A stretch of DNA of 64,000 bases. Source: Gloeomargarita lithophora Alchichica-D10 (GTDB taxonomy: Bacteria; Cyanobacteriota; Cyanobacteriia; Gloeomargaritales; Gloeomargaritaceae). The notes beneath the pieces were generated by a model. The model saw only the letters and a list, made by a program, of their open reading frames with translations. It ran no database searches and had not been told where the DNA came from. The stretch covers positions 1,517,953 to 1,581,952 of the forward strand of contig NZ_CP017675.1 in NCBI RefSeq assembly GCF_001870225.1. The letters are read 5' to 3'. Shown in pieces: positions 1-9,098 of this stretch (its first letter is position 1; every line of letters begins with the position of its first letter). Made by a program: the position numbers and the translations under genes.

Positions 1-586
1 CGGGGCGGGGCGGTAAGGGCAACAATGGGCGGGGCGGTAACAACCGGGCGAGGGGTTGGGGTTTCGGTTCCGGTTGGGCAACCGGGCTGGGAACGGGTTG
101 CGGGGGTTGGGGTTTAGGTTCCGGTTGGGCAATGGGGCTGGGAACGGGTTCTGGGGGCGGCTCTGCCTGGGCAATGGGGCTGGGGACAGGTTCCGGTTGG
201 GGCTGGGGTTGGGGTTCCGCTTGCGCCACCGGGCTGGGGGCGGGTTCGGGTGGGGATTCTGGTTGGGGGGCGGGCTGGGTCGCCGCACTGGCCGTTTCCC
301 GTTGGGTGGTTTCTATATTCCGGGGGGCATCGGGGCGCACTGTCCCCTGGGCGACCGTATTCCGAGCCGCGCGATTGGGGGTTTCCGGGGGTGGGGTTTC
401 GTCAATTTGTACCTTGGGCGCATCCACAATTTCAATCGGGGGCGGCTCCTCGGCTTTGGGCATTTCCAAGGTTGGGTCAGCCCACTGCAACGCCAGAATG
501 ACCACCCCATGCAGTACCAGAGAAAGGCCACCGTAGAGCCATAGATTGGCCGGTTGTCGCCGCCGCCATCGCCACGTGGAAACCAT
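1..586 (-). CDS. TonB-like energy-transducing protein, C-terminus outside window
   Basis: An open frame runs from an ATG at 586 on the minus strand to the left edge (195 codons, no stop), so the gene is incomplete. The N-terminus has a basic stretch (TWRWRRRQ), then one membrane segment at about residues 17-36 (LWLYGGLSLVLHGVVILALQ). A long proline/glutamate/glutamine-rich stretch follows, built from repeats such as EPVPSPIAQPEPKPQP. An N-terminal anchor plus a Pro-rich periplasmic spacer is the layout of TonB-family proteins, which pass proton-motive force from ExbBD to outer-membrane transporters. The C-terminal TonB domain that would prove this is not in the window. Near the left edge (1-60) another frame also reads sensibly, so a sequence slip there cannot be excluded. 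Confidence 0.6.
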   Translation of the reverse strand, partial: MVSTWRWRRRQPANLWLYGGLSLVLHGVVILALQWADPTLEMPKAEEPPPIEIVDAPKVQIDETPPPETPNRAARNTVAQGTVRPDAPRNIETTQRETASAATQPAPQPESPPEPAPSPVAQAEPQPQPQPEPVPSPIAQAEPPPEPVPSPIAQPEPKPQPPQPVPSPVAQPEPKPQPLARLLPPRPLLPLPPRP

Positions 587-693
587 GACCCCACACCCTA
601 GTTTGGCTTACTGAGTTGATTCACCCTGTATCTTAACAAATTCGTATCAGAGCCGTTGCTTGGCCATTTGTTTCATACTAGAAAGGGTCAGTC

Positions 694-2508
694 ATGGGAT
701 TTTTTGTGGGGCAATACTCGGCAAAGTTGGGTCGTCCGGGGGGGGATTGGCAATTACTCAAACATCTGGGGCGGTATGCGGTTCACTACCGTAAATTGCT
801 GGTACTGGCTTTTGTTTTACTCCTGCCTTTGGCCTTCGCCAGTGCCATCCAGCCGGTGTTAATTGGGCAGACCATTTCCCTGATTCGTCAAGAGCCGGTA
901 GCGGCATTTTTGGCCCAACGTTCCCTGGCGCAAGGATTGCAATTTATCGCTCTGTTACTGTTAGTTACGGTGATACTACGTTTGAGCTTACAGGGTATTC
1001 AAAGTTATCTTATCCAAAAGGTTGGTCAAAATATTACGGCGGATATTCGCCAGGATTTGTTTAACCATGTGCTGGTATTGCCCATGACCTATTTCGACCG
1101 CACACCGGTGGGCAAATTGATCACCCGTTTGACCAGTGATGTGGAAGCCCTGGGGGATGTATTCGCCACCGGAGCCGTCGGTATTTTAATTGATATTTTT
1201 ACAATTATAGCCATTGCCGTCATTATGTTTATGGAGCAGTGGATATTGGCTTTAGTTTTATTAGTTTTATTGATACCTGTCACCGGATTGATTACTTATT
1301 TTCAAGCCCAGTTTCGTAAAGCAAATTATCAATCTCGTGAAGAGTTATCCCGCTTAAACACCCTAATTCAAGAGAACATTCAGGGGGTGAACATCGTGCA
1401 AATTTTTGGCCGGGAACGGTATAATTCCTATCTATTTCGCAAGATCAATCAACGCTATAACCGCGAGGTAGATAAAACGATTTTCCATGATTCGGCTATT
1501 TCTGCGACTTTGGAGTGGATTGCTCTGGTGGCTACCGCTGTTGTCTTGATTGTGGGGGGGTGGTTGGTGTTAGGAGATAATCTTACTTTTGGGGTGTTGG
1601 CGAGTTTTATTTTATTTGCCCAAAGATTATTTGACCCCCTGCGGGAATTGGCGGAGAAATTTACCCTAATTCAGTCGGGTTTAACGGCGGTCGAGCGCAT
1701 TCAAGAAATTCTCACCCAGCCGGTGAGTATCCGTGACCCGCTGGTACCGTTGATTTTACCGGCACAAGGGGGGGGCAAAATTCATTTTGAGGGGGTTTCT
1801 TTTGGGTATAAAAATGATGAATTGGCGATCAAAAATTTAGATTTTACGATTCAACCGGGGGAAAAAATCGCCTTGGTCGGGCCGACGGGAGCGGGGAAAA
1901 GTTCGGTGATTCGGCTAATGTGTCGTTTGTATGAACCCAACCAGGGTCGGATTTCCATTGATGGTATTGATATTCGGCAACTTGCCCAAGGGGATTTGCG
2001 GCGGTATGTGGGGGTGATTTTGCAAGACCCATTTTTATTTAGCGGCGATATTTTGAGCAATATCGTGTTAGGGGAATCCTATTCTTTAGAGGCGGTGGAG
2101 GCGATTACCCAGCAGTTAAATTTACATGAATTTATTGCTTCTTTACCCCAGGGATACCATACCCCGGTGCGCCAGCGGGGGAGTAATTTATCCACGGGAC
2201 AAAAGCAGTTGATTGCCTTTGCCCGGGTGGCGATTCGTCAGCCCCGAATTTTGGTTTTGGATGAGGCCACCGCCAGCCTGGACGTGGGGACAGAAGCCCT
2301 GATCCAAACCGCCTTGCAAACCCTACTGCAACAACGAACGGCGGTAATTATTGCCCATCGGTTGTCCACGATTCGCCGGGTGGATCGCATTTTTGTCTTG
2401 AAATCCGGCCAGTTGATCGAATCCGGTTCCCATCAGGAATTGCTCACCCAGCAGGGGCTTTATGCCCATTTACATCGGATGCAATTTCAAGGGGCGGGGG
2501 TTGGCTAA
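694..2508 (+). CDS. ABC exporter, fused permease and ATPase (MdlB/MsbA type)
   Basis: A 604-residue half-transporter that likely works as a homodimer in the inner membrane and exports lipids, drugs or other hydrophobic compounds; the substrate is unknown. Residues about 30-320 form the six-helix type-I exporter membrane domain and 350-590 the nucleotide-binding domain. Walker A is GPTGAGKSS near 394, the signature is the slightly unusual LSTGQKQ near 498, Walker B is ILVLDEA near 518, and the H-loop lies in IAHRLST. The ATG at 694 follows an AAAGGG ribosome-binding site. The next gene starts 25 bases after the stop, so co-transcription with the YlqD-family gene is possible. The family is clear, the substrate is not. 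Confidence 0.93.
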   Translation: MGFFVGQYSAKLGRPGGDWQLLKHLGRYAVHYRKLLVLAFVLLLPLAFASAIQPVLIGQTISLIRQEPVAAFLAQRSLAQGLQFIALLLLVTVILRLSLQGIQSYLIQKVGQNITADIRQDLFNHVLVLPMTYFDRTPVGKLITRLTSDVEALGDVFATGAVGILIDIFTIIAIAVIMFMEQWILALVLLVLLIPVTGLITYFQAQFRKANYQSREELSRLNTLIQENIQGVNIVQIFGRERYNSYLFRKINQRYNREVDKTIFHDSAISATLEWIALVATAVVLIVGGWLVLGDNLTFGVLASFILFAQRLFDPLRELAEKFTLIQSGLTAVERIQEILTQPVSIRDPLVPLILPAQGGGKIHFEGVSFGYKNDELAIKNLDFTIQPGEKIALVGPTGAGKSSVIRLMCRLYEPNQGRISIDGIDIRQLAQGDLRRYVGVILQDPFLFSGDILSNIVLGESYSLEAVEAITQQLNLHEFIASLPQGYHTPVRQRGSNLSTGQKQLIAFARVAIRQPRILVLDEATASLDVGTEALIQTALQTLLQQRTAVIIAHRLSTIRRVDRIFVLKSGQLIESGSHQELLTQQGLYAHLHRMQFQGAGVG

Positions 2509-2554
2509 TTGCCAATTCAGGGTATGATGACAAATGTTCATACCGGGTCAAAAC

Positions 2555-2992
2555 ATGGCAGACATAACAGAATTGATGCTCAAACGGGCGGTGAATATCA
2601 AGGTTATCGTTACCCCCCGTTGGAAGGATGAAACCCTACAAATTTTGCAATCCCAGATCAATCAAATTGATACCCGTACCCAACAGATTGATGGGCAGGT
2701 ACAACGGGCGATGACGGAACTAAAAAAGCAACCCCCCAGCCCCCAATTAACGGAGCAGATTAGCTCGATTCAATTTCAAGCCAACGAGGAAAAAAGCAAA
2801 CTTCTGGATCAAAAAAATCAAATTCTCACCCAACTTACCCAGGTGCAAACCCTGGAGATGGAACAGGAGGTGAACCAGGGACAGTTGGATGGTTATTTCA
2901 CCGTGCAAGTGGGGGAAAATCTGATCGAAAAAATGCAGGTTGACGTGGTGGTTCGTGATGGGGTAGTGCAGGAACTACGGGGGATTATTTAA
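2555..2992 (+). CDS. YlqD-family protein
   Basis: A soluble protein of about 145 residues from the YlqD family, widespread in cyanobacteria and Firmicutes and of unknown function. The N-terminus (LMLKRAVNIKVIVTPRWKD) and C-terminus (GYFTVQVGENLIEKMQVDVVV) look like beta-rich segments, separated by a Gln/Lys-rich coiled coil at about residues 25-105. I prefer the ATG at 2555 (MADITELML) because homologues begin near LLLKRAV. An upstream in-frame ATG at 2534 would add seven residues. It ends just before the convergent SLH lipoprotein gene, with an overlap of eight bases. Confidence 0.75.
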   Translation: MADITELMLKRAVNIKVIVTPRWKDETLQILQSQINQIDTRTQQIDGQVQRAMTELKKQPPSPQLTEQISSIQFQANEEKSKLLDQKNQILTQLTQVQTLEMEQEVNQGQLDGYFTVQVGENLIEKMQVDVVVRDGVVQELRGII

Positions 2993-3848
2993 GTGCATTC
3001 TGGGCGGTGACCAGGGTATCGCCACTGCCCAAGGACCAGAGGGCGGCCAGGGCTTGGGCTTGGCTGACGGGTTTCTCAGGCAAAAACAGGCGCGTCCGTC
3101 CCCACACCCGCCGCACCGTGCTGGGTTCATGGTTGGCATCGGCGACCAAGGCCGCCAAAGTCGGGGGGTTAAGTTTGGCCGCATCCTGAAAGCCCCAGAG
3201 TTTGCTCACCTCGGCCACACTGCCGGGGGGCAAAGCACCAGGCACATCCAGGCTCACCTTCCAGGCCACCAGGGTTGCGCGGTTCAGGGGCTGGTCGGGT
3301 TGGAAGCGGGTGGGCGCCGGACTCTGGGTGAACCGGCTGGGGATAATGCCCGCTTCGGCCAAGCCTTGAATGGCGGCAAAATCCGGGTCGGAGCGGGGAA
3401 CATCGGCAAACAAAGGCGTACTGCCACTGGTGGCGGGTCGGACTTGCCGTTCGATCTGGTCTGGGTAAAGCCGTTGTTGGACGGCCAGCAACCACCGGGC
3501 GAACTGGCGGCGGGTCACGGGTTGATCCAGTTGGACGGCGGCACTGGGAATCACATTTAAGTTCAACACCTGCTGTACCAGGGGTTGCAAGGCCGGGGGC
3601 ACGGCAGTTAAATCTATCGTTGCCCCAATCACCGGGGTCGGGCTGGGTTCTGGGATGATAACTTCCGGGGTTGGCGTTGGGGTGGGTGCATCCGTAATTT
3701 TGGGTGTGGGGCTGGTCACCGGCGTTGGGCTAGTGAGTTTTGGGTCAGGGGCGAGGGAACGCTCCAGCCCGCTCCCTTCACAACCGGCCAGGGCGATCAA
3801 TATACCGAGTCCCAGGGTGCGTATTAGGGCAATTCTGATTGCATTCAT
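2985..3848 (-). CDS. Lipoprotein with S-layer-homology-type domain
   Basis: A 287-residue exported lipoprotein. The signal peptide ends in a clear lipobox (L20-A21-G22-C23), so Cys23 would be lipidated. Residues 30-75 are a Pro/Thr-rich linker (PTPVTSPTPK, PTPTPTPEV). The rest holds SLH-like modules, for example VTRRQFARWLLAVQQRLYP and LNRATLVAWKVSLDV, which in other proteins bind cell-wall polymers. It probably sits in the cell envelope facing the periplasm. Its role is unknown; it shares the strand with the hicBA pair upstream but no functional link is evident. Confidence 0.8.
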   Translation of the reverse strand: MNAIRIALIRTLGLGILIALAGCEGSGLERSLAPDPKLTSPTPVTSPTPKITDAPTPTPTPEVIIPEPSPTPVIGATIDLTAVPPALQPLVQQVLNLNVIPSAAVQLDQPVTRRQFARWLLAVQQRLYPDQIERQVRPATSGSTPLFADVPRSDPDFAAIQGLAEAGIIPSRFTQSPAPTRFQPDQPLNRATLVAWKVSLDVPGALPPGSVAEVSKLWGFQDAAKLNPPTLAALVADANHEPSTVRRVWGRTRLFLPEKPVSQAQALAALWSLGSGDTLVTAQNALK

Positions 3849-3884
3849 GGCGGAACAATTACCAAGGATTAGAGGACAGGTTGA

Positions 3885-4103
3885 TCATTTAATTTCCTTC
3901 AAAAAGTCAGCAATCGGAATGCCAGCATCTTGGAGGGCACCTTTCAATGTGTACCGATCCACAGGATCATGGAAGGGGAACACAATGACTCGTCCATCGG
4001 GATGTTTCATTTTGACATGGCTACCTTTGCGATGAATTTCTATAAAACCTAACCGGGACAAAGTTGCCAAAACCTGCCGACCGGTAAGCAAAGGTAATTT
4101 CAT
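3885..4103 (-). CDS. hicA: HicA-family mRNA interferase toxin
   Basis: A 72-residue protein with the double-stranded-RNA-binding-like fold of HicA toxins (YcfA family). The hallmark is KGSHVKMKHPDG, with the presumed catalytic histidine at position 29 in G-S-H. In the known family HicA cleaves mRNA and is held inactive by HicB. Its ATG overlaps the stop of the upstream hicB by four bases, so translation is coupled and antitoxin is made first. The key histidine is present and there is no frameshift, so the toxin looks intact. Confidence 0.88.
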   Translation of the reverse strand: MKLPLLTGRQVLATLSRLGFIEIHRKGSHVKMKHPDGRVIVFPFHDPVDRYTLKGALQDAGIPIADFLKEIK

Positions 4104-4303
4104 ACCTGCAATTCGATCAACTCTTGATTGGCGACCAATTCCATGGCTTCTGGCTCTAAATATAAATCAATCGCTTCTCGGATATTGGCGAGCGCTTCTG
4201 CCTTGGTTTTGCCCTGAGACCAACAACTTTTGAGGGCAGGTACATGGGCAACAAAATAACCATCCTCACCGGGTTCCAGAATGATTTTGATATTCATGGT
4301 CAC
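4100..4303 (-). CDS. hicB: HicB-family antitoxin (short form)
   Basis: A 67-residue protein matching the partial RNase-H-like domain of HicB antitoxins: EDGYFVAHVPALKSCWSQGKT followed by EALANIREAIDLYLE. It would bind and neutralise the HicA encoded immediately downstream. It lacks the C-terminal helix-turn-helix or RHH domain of longer HicB proteins, so autoregulation may be weak or need another factor. The start could be the ATG at 4303 or the second Met at 4297. The gene order, antitoxin then toxin, is the hicBA arrangement. Confidence 0.85.
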   Translation of the reverse strand: MTMNIKIILEPGEDGYFVAHVPALKSCWSQGKTKAEALANIREAIDLYLEPEAMELVANQELIELQV

Positions 4304-4315
4304 TCCAGATAAAAA

Positions 4316-5263
4316 CTACTGGGACTTCACCACCTGGTTAATAAAATTCCGGGAACCTCGGTAATTGGTTAAATCCGCCAATTGCTCTAGGGTTTTGGTG
4401 CCGGGATAGAGTTTACCGTTGATTTCCCAGGTGGGATAGCGCTTGATCCCCGCTTGAATACAGAGTTGGGTTTGGCTATTCACGCCCTTGGGATCACACT
4501 CGATATAATTAATTTTTTTGCCCGCCTCTTTACCAAAAAGTTGCTTTTGCTGATGGCAATGGGGACACCAGTAGGCACCGTATTCCCGGGCGCCGACCTT
4601 GTTCAAATGCTCCGCCAAAGCCAGTTCTGCCGGCCCGGAACTCGTCGGCACCAGCGGGGGAGACTGCAACCCTTGCGCCTGTTGGCTGGCGATTGTCGGA
4701 CTACCCGCCTGCAACGAGGCATCCACCCCGTTGTAGGCGGCCAAAATCCCCAACAGTGCCACCAGAACCACAACGAGGGCGGTGGTGAATAATTGCCCCA
4801 CATCCCGCCACGCCCGCCCAAAGGTGGCCAAAAACCACAGGCACACACTCAAAATTGCCGAAGTAACACAATAAACGCACCAAACCCCAATTTTCACCGC
4901 CATTAGATATACAAAATAACCACTGGAAACCAGCATGGCCGTGGTCAGGGCAAACAACGCCCAAGCCCAGGGGAAATCCTGGTCTTTTTCCTGCCGGGGG
5001 GCGAAAAACACCGCCACCACCCCCACCGCCACATAAAACCCAAACCCCACGAACGAGAGGGGAATACCGAACAACTGGGCGTAATCACTCTTGAGTACCT
5101 GTTCACAGCCCGTGGTGGGGCAGACCACATTCCCGCCCAGCCAATGGGTGATGGTAATGTAGGCGGTTTCAATGGCACCAATCCCGGCGAGAATCCCCAT
5201 CATGGGGCGGGAATGCCGTTGCCACCAGGGGGCACTACGACGACGGTTGAGTAATTTGCTCAT
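4316..5263 (-). CDS. Vitamin K epoxide reductase-thioredoxin fusion (disulfide-forming)
   Basis: A 315-residue membrane protein that makes disulfide bonds in exported proteins by passing electrons to quinone. The N-terminal VKOR domain has four or five membrane helices and the full cysteine relay: C48 and C53 in the loop (CPTTGC) and the active-site pair C129/C132 (CVYC). A periplasmic thioredoxin-like domain follows with C233-P-H-C236. This is the cyanobacterial VKOR-Trx architecture. I chose the ATG at 5263 (MSKLLNRR); the longer frame to 5383 would add 40 unlikely residues inside btpA. It overlaps the 3' end of btpA by 29 bases and is probably co-transcribed with it. Confidence 0.93.
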   Translation of the reverse strand: MSKLLNRRRSAPWWQRHSRPMMGILAGIGAIETAYITITHWLGGNVVCPTTGCEQVLKSDYAQLFGIPLSFVGFGFYVAVGVVAVFFAPRQEKDQDFPWAWALFALTTAMLVSSGYFVYLMAVKIGVWCVYCVTSAILSVCLWFLATFGRAWRDVGQLFTTALVVVLVALLGILAAYNGVDASLQAGSPTIASQQAQGLQSPPLVPTSSGPAELALAEHLNKVGAREYGAYWCPHCHQQKQLFGKEAGKKINYIECDPKGVNSQTQLCIQAGIKRYPTWEINGKLYPGTKTLEQLADLTNYRGSRNFINQVVKSQ

Positions 5264-6119
5264 AGGGGTGGGCGGTTGATTCGTTTGAGTGTATATGACC
5301 GAGGGCGGGGACTTCCGGTTCCAGGGCGCAGCGCACCGCTTGGACAAAGTGGCTGACCCGCTGGGGGTCAATGGGCTGGTCAATCTGACCTTTACGTTTC
5401 AGAGAACTGGCGACAATCACCCCATCGGCGGCTGTTAATAAGTGTGCCACATTCTCCAGATTGGCTCCACTGCCCACCAACACCGGTACATGACCCGCCG
5501 CCGCCCGTGCCAGTTCCAAGTCCTCCCGCGTGGGGGGATGCCCGGTCGCCCAGCCGGATAAAATCACCCCGTCCGCCAAGCCCCGTTGGATCGTCTCTTG
5601 TACCGCCGTGGTTAAATTCGGCGTGCCCAGGGGACGGCCATGTTTAACCAGCACATCGGCAAAAATCTGCACCGGGCTGTCCAACTCCCGCCGGTAGCGC
5701 AATAGGCGATGGGCGCACCCTTCGATCACGCCCTGATCCGTTGCCATCACCCCGGTTAGCACATTCACCCGGATAAACTGCGCCCCCACATTCGTCGCAA
5801 TCGCCAAGGCACTCAGGGCATCATTACGCAGAACATTAATCCCCAGGGGCAAATCCACCAAAGCCTTCACCCGTTGGGCGACCAAACTCATGGCACTCAC
5901 CACCGCCGGGTCAACCTGATGCTGGGTAAAAGGCGCATCAAAAAAATTCTCAATCAGAATCCCGTTCGCCCCCCCGGTCGCCAAGGCACTGGCCTCCTGC
6001 TCCGCCCGCTCCATCACCGCCGCCAGACTTCCCCCCCAGCGGGGCGCAGTGGGTAGGGGCAAAAGGTGAATCACCCCAATCACCGGATGGGCGGTGCCAA
6101 AAACCCGCAGTAAATCCAT
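5235..6119 (-). CDS. btpA: BtpA, photosystem I biogenesis protein
   Basis: A 294-residue TIM-barrel-like protein of the BtpA/SgcQ family. In Synechocystis, BtpA is a thylakoid-associated protein needed to stabilise the PSI reaction centre. Family features visible are HPVIGVIHLLPLPTAPRW at the N-terminus, NGILIENFFDAPF, RVNVLTGVMATDQG, FADVLVKHG and VLVGSGANLENV. Length and ends agree with family members. It is the first gene of a pair with the VKOR-Trx gene, with overlapping coding sequences. The pairing is suggestive, since both act at membranes of the photosynthetic cell. Confidence 0.92.
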   Translation of the reverse strand: MDLLRVFGTAHPVIGVIHLLPLPTAPRWGGSLAAVMERAEQEASALATGGANGILIENFFDAPFTQHQVDPAVVSAMSLVAQRVKALVDLPLGINVLRNDALSALAIATNVGAQFIRVNVLTGVMATDQGVIEGCAHRLLRYRRELDSPVQIFADVLVKHGRPLGTPNLTTAVQETIQRGLADGVILSGWATGHPPTREDLELARAAAGHVPVLVGSGANLENVAHLLTAADGVIVASSLKRKGQIDQPIDPQRVSHFVQAVRCALEPEVPALGHIHSNESTAHPYEQITQPSS

Positions 6120-6258
6120 GCTTTTCGCCGCAGTTCCTCACCCCCAATTATACTCCTGGGGGCAGGGGAAATTCTTAATCTATTCTTTACCCACCCACCC
6201 CAGGGGAAAGGCTACATTTTGGAGTAGTAAAATTTAATTGCAATAAGGACGGTATCCC

Positions 6259-8925
6259 ATGTCGGCGGAATCCCAGCGATTAGCGGATCGGGCGCAACCT
6301 TGGAAGCAATGGGGACCCTACCTGGGGGAACGGCAGTGGGGCACGGTGCGGGAGGACTACAGCGATACGGGCAACGCCTGGGATTATTTCAGCCACGACC
6401 AAGCCCGTTCCCGTACCTACCGCTGGGGCGAAGATGGCCTGGGGGGGATTTCCGATGACCAACAATTACTCTGTTTTGCCTTAGCCCTGTGGAATGGCCA
6501 TGACCCGATTTTGAAGGAGCGGTTGTTTGGCCTCACCAACAGCGAGGGCAACCACGGGGAAGACGTGAAGGAGTATTACTTTTATCTGGACAGCACCCCG
6601 ACCCATTCCTACATGAAATATCTGTATAAGTATCCCCAAAAGTCTTTTCCCTACGATGATTTGGTTAAGACCAACGGCCACCGTTCTGCCCATGAACCGG
6701 AGTACGAACTGTTGGATACGGGGGCATTTGATGAAAACCGTTATTTTGACGTGTTTGTGGAATACGCCAAGGCCAACTCCCGGGAAATTTGGATCAAAGT
6801 GCGGGCGGAAAACCGGGGCAATGAAACCACCCCCATTCACCTGATGCCCACGTTGTGGTTTCGCAATACCTGGAGTTGGCCGGATGCAAACGATAAACGC
6901 AAACCGGTCATCAAAGCCCTGGACAATCAAACCGTATTGGCAGAACATCCCCTCTTGGAATCCTATTATCTCACGGCGCAAAGTGGCGGGTATTGGTTAT
7001 TCACAGAAAACGAAAGTAATCTGGAGCGGTTGTTCGATGCCCCCAACGTGCATCCGTTTGTGAAAGATGCGTTTCATCGTTATTTGATTGACGGGAAAAC
7101 CAATGGGGTGAATCCCGCTCAGACGGGCACGAAAGCCTGTGTGCATTATTTGCTCGATGTCCCGGCGGGCAGTTCGGTGGAAATTCTGTTGCGCCTGAGT
7201 GACCAAGCCACCCCTTTTCATGGGGCGCAGGGTCTATCCGTATTCCAGGAGCGTATCCAAGAGGCGGATGAATTTTACGCCCAGGTGATTCCGCCCGCCA
7301 CCCCGGATGACCAGAAAAATATCATGCGGCAGGCAATCGCCAGTCTGCTGTGGACGAAGCAGTTTTATTATTACCCGGTGGAGGAATGGCGCACCAGTGA
7401 TTCGGGGGTGCCGGGGTACATGGGGCGGCAGGTGGTGCGGAACAAAGATTGGTTTCATTTTGAGGCCAAGGATATTTTGCTGATGCCGGACAAGTGGGAA
7501 TATCCCTGGTTTGCGGCCTGGGATCATGTGTTCCATGTGGCGGTGGCGGGGATGGTGGATATTGAGTTTGCCAAGGAGCAATTGCTGACTTTAACCAAAG
7601 ACCGCTATCTCCATCCCAACGGTCAATTGCCCGCCTACGAATGGAATTTTCACGATGTGAACCCGCCGGTGCATCCCTGGGGGGTGTGGCGGATTTATCT
7701 CTTAGAAAAAGAGCGTACGGGAAAGGGCGACCGGGAGTTTTTGGAGCGGTCGTTTCACAAGTTATTGCTGTACTTTACCTGGTGGGTAAACCGCAAGGAT
7801 TCCATTGGCAATAATGTGTTTGAGGGGGGCTTTTTGGGGCTGGATAATATCGGCGTGTTTGACCGCAGTGCCCCTTTGCCGACGGGGGGGGTGTTGGAGC
7901 AGGCGGACGGCAGTGCCTGGATGGCGGGTTTTTCCCTGTATATGCTGAATATGGCTCTGGAACTGGCCTTGGAGAATCCGGCCTACCAGGAGGTGGCGAC
8001 CAAGTTTTACCAGCATTTTTATTACATCGCCGGGGCAATGGACCGGGTGGGCTTGCAGGCGGATGAACTCTGGGATGAGGCGGATGGGTTTTTCTACGAC
8101 CTGCTACGGCTTCCCGATGGCCATGCGGTGCGGTTGAAGGTGCGTTCCTTGGTGGGGTTGATTCCTTTGATTGCGACGACGGTGATTGAGGCATGGGTGC
8201 TGGAGCGGCTGCCCATATTCCGGCAACAGACCGAGGAATTTCGTTTACAACATCCCCATCTGTTTGCCAATGTCAACGACCCTAGCCGACCGGGGGTGAA
8301 TGGCCGCCGGTTGATTTCCCTGGTGAATGAAACCAAACTGCGGCGGATTTTGGGGCGGATGCTGGATGAATCCCGGTTTTTCAGCGACTATGGCATCCGT
8401 TCCCTGTCCCGCTATCACCTGGAGCATCCCTACACCTTTCAGGTGGGCTACCACCCCTACGAGGTGCGTTATGAACCCGCCGAGTCCACCACGGGGATGT
8501 TTGGGGGCAATTCCAACTGGCGTGGCCCGATTTGGATGCCCTTGAATGCGCTTTTGTTCCAAACCCTGGTGGTGTTTTACAGCTACTACGGGGATGAATT
8601 TCGGGTCGCCTGTCCCGCCCCCGAAGGCCCCCTGCTCACCCTTTGGGAAGTCAGCCAGGAACTTTCCCGGCGGTTGATTGCCATTTTTGAGCGGGATGCC
8701 CAAGGTCAACGACCGGTGTATGGCGGGTCAGAGAAATTTCAAAATGACCCCCACTGGCGGGATTTGATTTTGTTTTATGAATACTTTCATGGGGATAACG
8801 GCTCCGGGGTGGGCGCCAGCCACCAAACCGGTTGGACGGCAATCATCGCCCGGTTGATCCAGTTCCAACAGGCGGCGACCGCACAGATGATTTTAGCCCA
8901 GGGGCTGAAACCGGGCCTGGAGTAG
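6259..8925 (+). CDS. GH63/MGH1-like glycosidase (glucosylglycerate hydrolase type)
   Basis: An 888-residue cytoplasmic protein; no signal peptide is seen. The C-terminal half is an (alpha/alpha)6 barrel of the GH63 type with recognisable blocks: PWFAAWDHVFHVAVAGM (the Asp near residue 421 is a candidate general acid), QLPAYEWNFHDVNPPVHPW, and MFGGNSNWRGPIWMPLNALL. Relatives hydrolyse glucosylglycerate, mannosylglycerate or mannosyl oligosaccharides. In a cyanobacterium a role in compatible-solute or glycogen-linked sugar turnover is plausible but inferred. It appears to be monocistronic: the gene upstream is divergent and a small mobile element follows 17 bases after the stop. Confidence 0.85.
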   Translation: MSAESQRLADRAQPWKQWGPYLGERQWGTVREDYSDTGNAWDYFSHDQARSRTYRWGEDGLGGISDDQQLLCFALALWNGHDPILKERLFGLTNSEGNHGEDVKEYYFYLDSTPTHSYMKYLYKYPQKSFPYDDLVKTNGHRSAHEPEYELLDTGAFDENRYFDVFVEYAKANSREIWIKVRAENRGNETTPIHLMPTLWFRNTWSWPDANDKRKPVIKALDNQTVLAEHPLLESYYLTAQSGGYWLFTENESNLERLFDAPNVHPFVKDAFHRYLIDGKTNGVNPAQTGTKACVHYLLDVPAGSSVEILLRLSDQATPFHGAQGLSVFQERIQEADEFYAQVIPPATPDDQKNIMRQAIASLLWTKQFYYYPVEEWRTSDSGVPGYMGRQVVRNKDWFHFEAKDILLMPDKWEYPWFAAWDHVFHVAVAGMVDIEFAKEQLLTLTKDRYLHPNGQLPAYEWNFHDVNPPVHPWGVWRIYLLEKERTGKGDREFLERSFHKLLLYFTWWVNRKDSIGNNVFEGGFLGLDNIGVFDRSAPLPTGGVLEQADGSAWMAGFSLYMLNMALELALENPAYQEVATKFYQHFYYIAGAMDRVGLQADELWDEADGFFYDLLRLPDGHAVRLKVRSLVGLIPLIATTVIEAWVLERLPIFRQQTEEFRLQHPHLFANVNDPSRPGVNGRRLISLVNETKLRRILGRMLDESRFFSDYGIRSLSRYHLEHPYTFQVGYHPYEVRYEPAESTTGMFGGNSNWRGPIWMPLNALLFQTLVVFYSYYGDEFRVACPAPEGPLLTLWEVSQELSRRLIAIFERDAQGQRPVYGGSEKFQNDPHWRDLILFYEYFHGDNGSGVGASHQTGWTAIIARLIQFQQAATAQMILAQGLKPGLE

Positions 8926-8941
8926 GACAGGTGTAGGGTTT

Positions 8942-9053
8942 AGGATACTTCTAAAAATGGGTCGCAGGGGCACTGCCCCCGTCCCTGGTTCTCGGTAATA
9001 TCTGTATTCCACCCAGATAACTTTTTGCTGGTGCCAATAGATAGAGGTGTCTT
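8942..9053. mobile_element. Small non-coding element, GGACA class (MITE-like)
   Basis: A 112-bp element with imperfect terminal inverted repeats: AGGATACTTCTA at the left and the complement of TAGAGGTGTCTT at the right. The body contains the shared core GGTCGCAGGGGCACTGCCCC and the class-specific segment CTGGTTCTCGGTAATAT...CCAGATAACTTTTTGCTGG. The same body recurs at 35405, 41501 and 61090. No coding capacity is evident. It lies between the GH63-like gene and a DUF29 remnant. Confidence 0.75.
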
Positions 9054-9098
9054 TTTAACTATACAGAGCTAAGATGGGGGCGAATTTGGGAGCCAATC

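Noticed and set aside
3054-3560. Plus-strand frame of 168 codons opposite the SLH lipoprotein
   Set aside because: The minus-strand gene has a lipobox and SLH motifs; the plus-strand frame has none.
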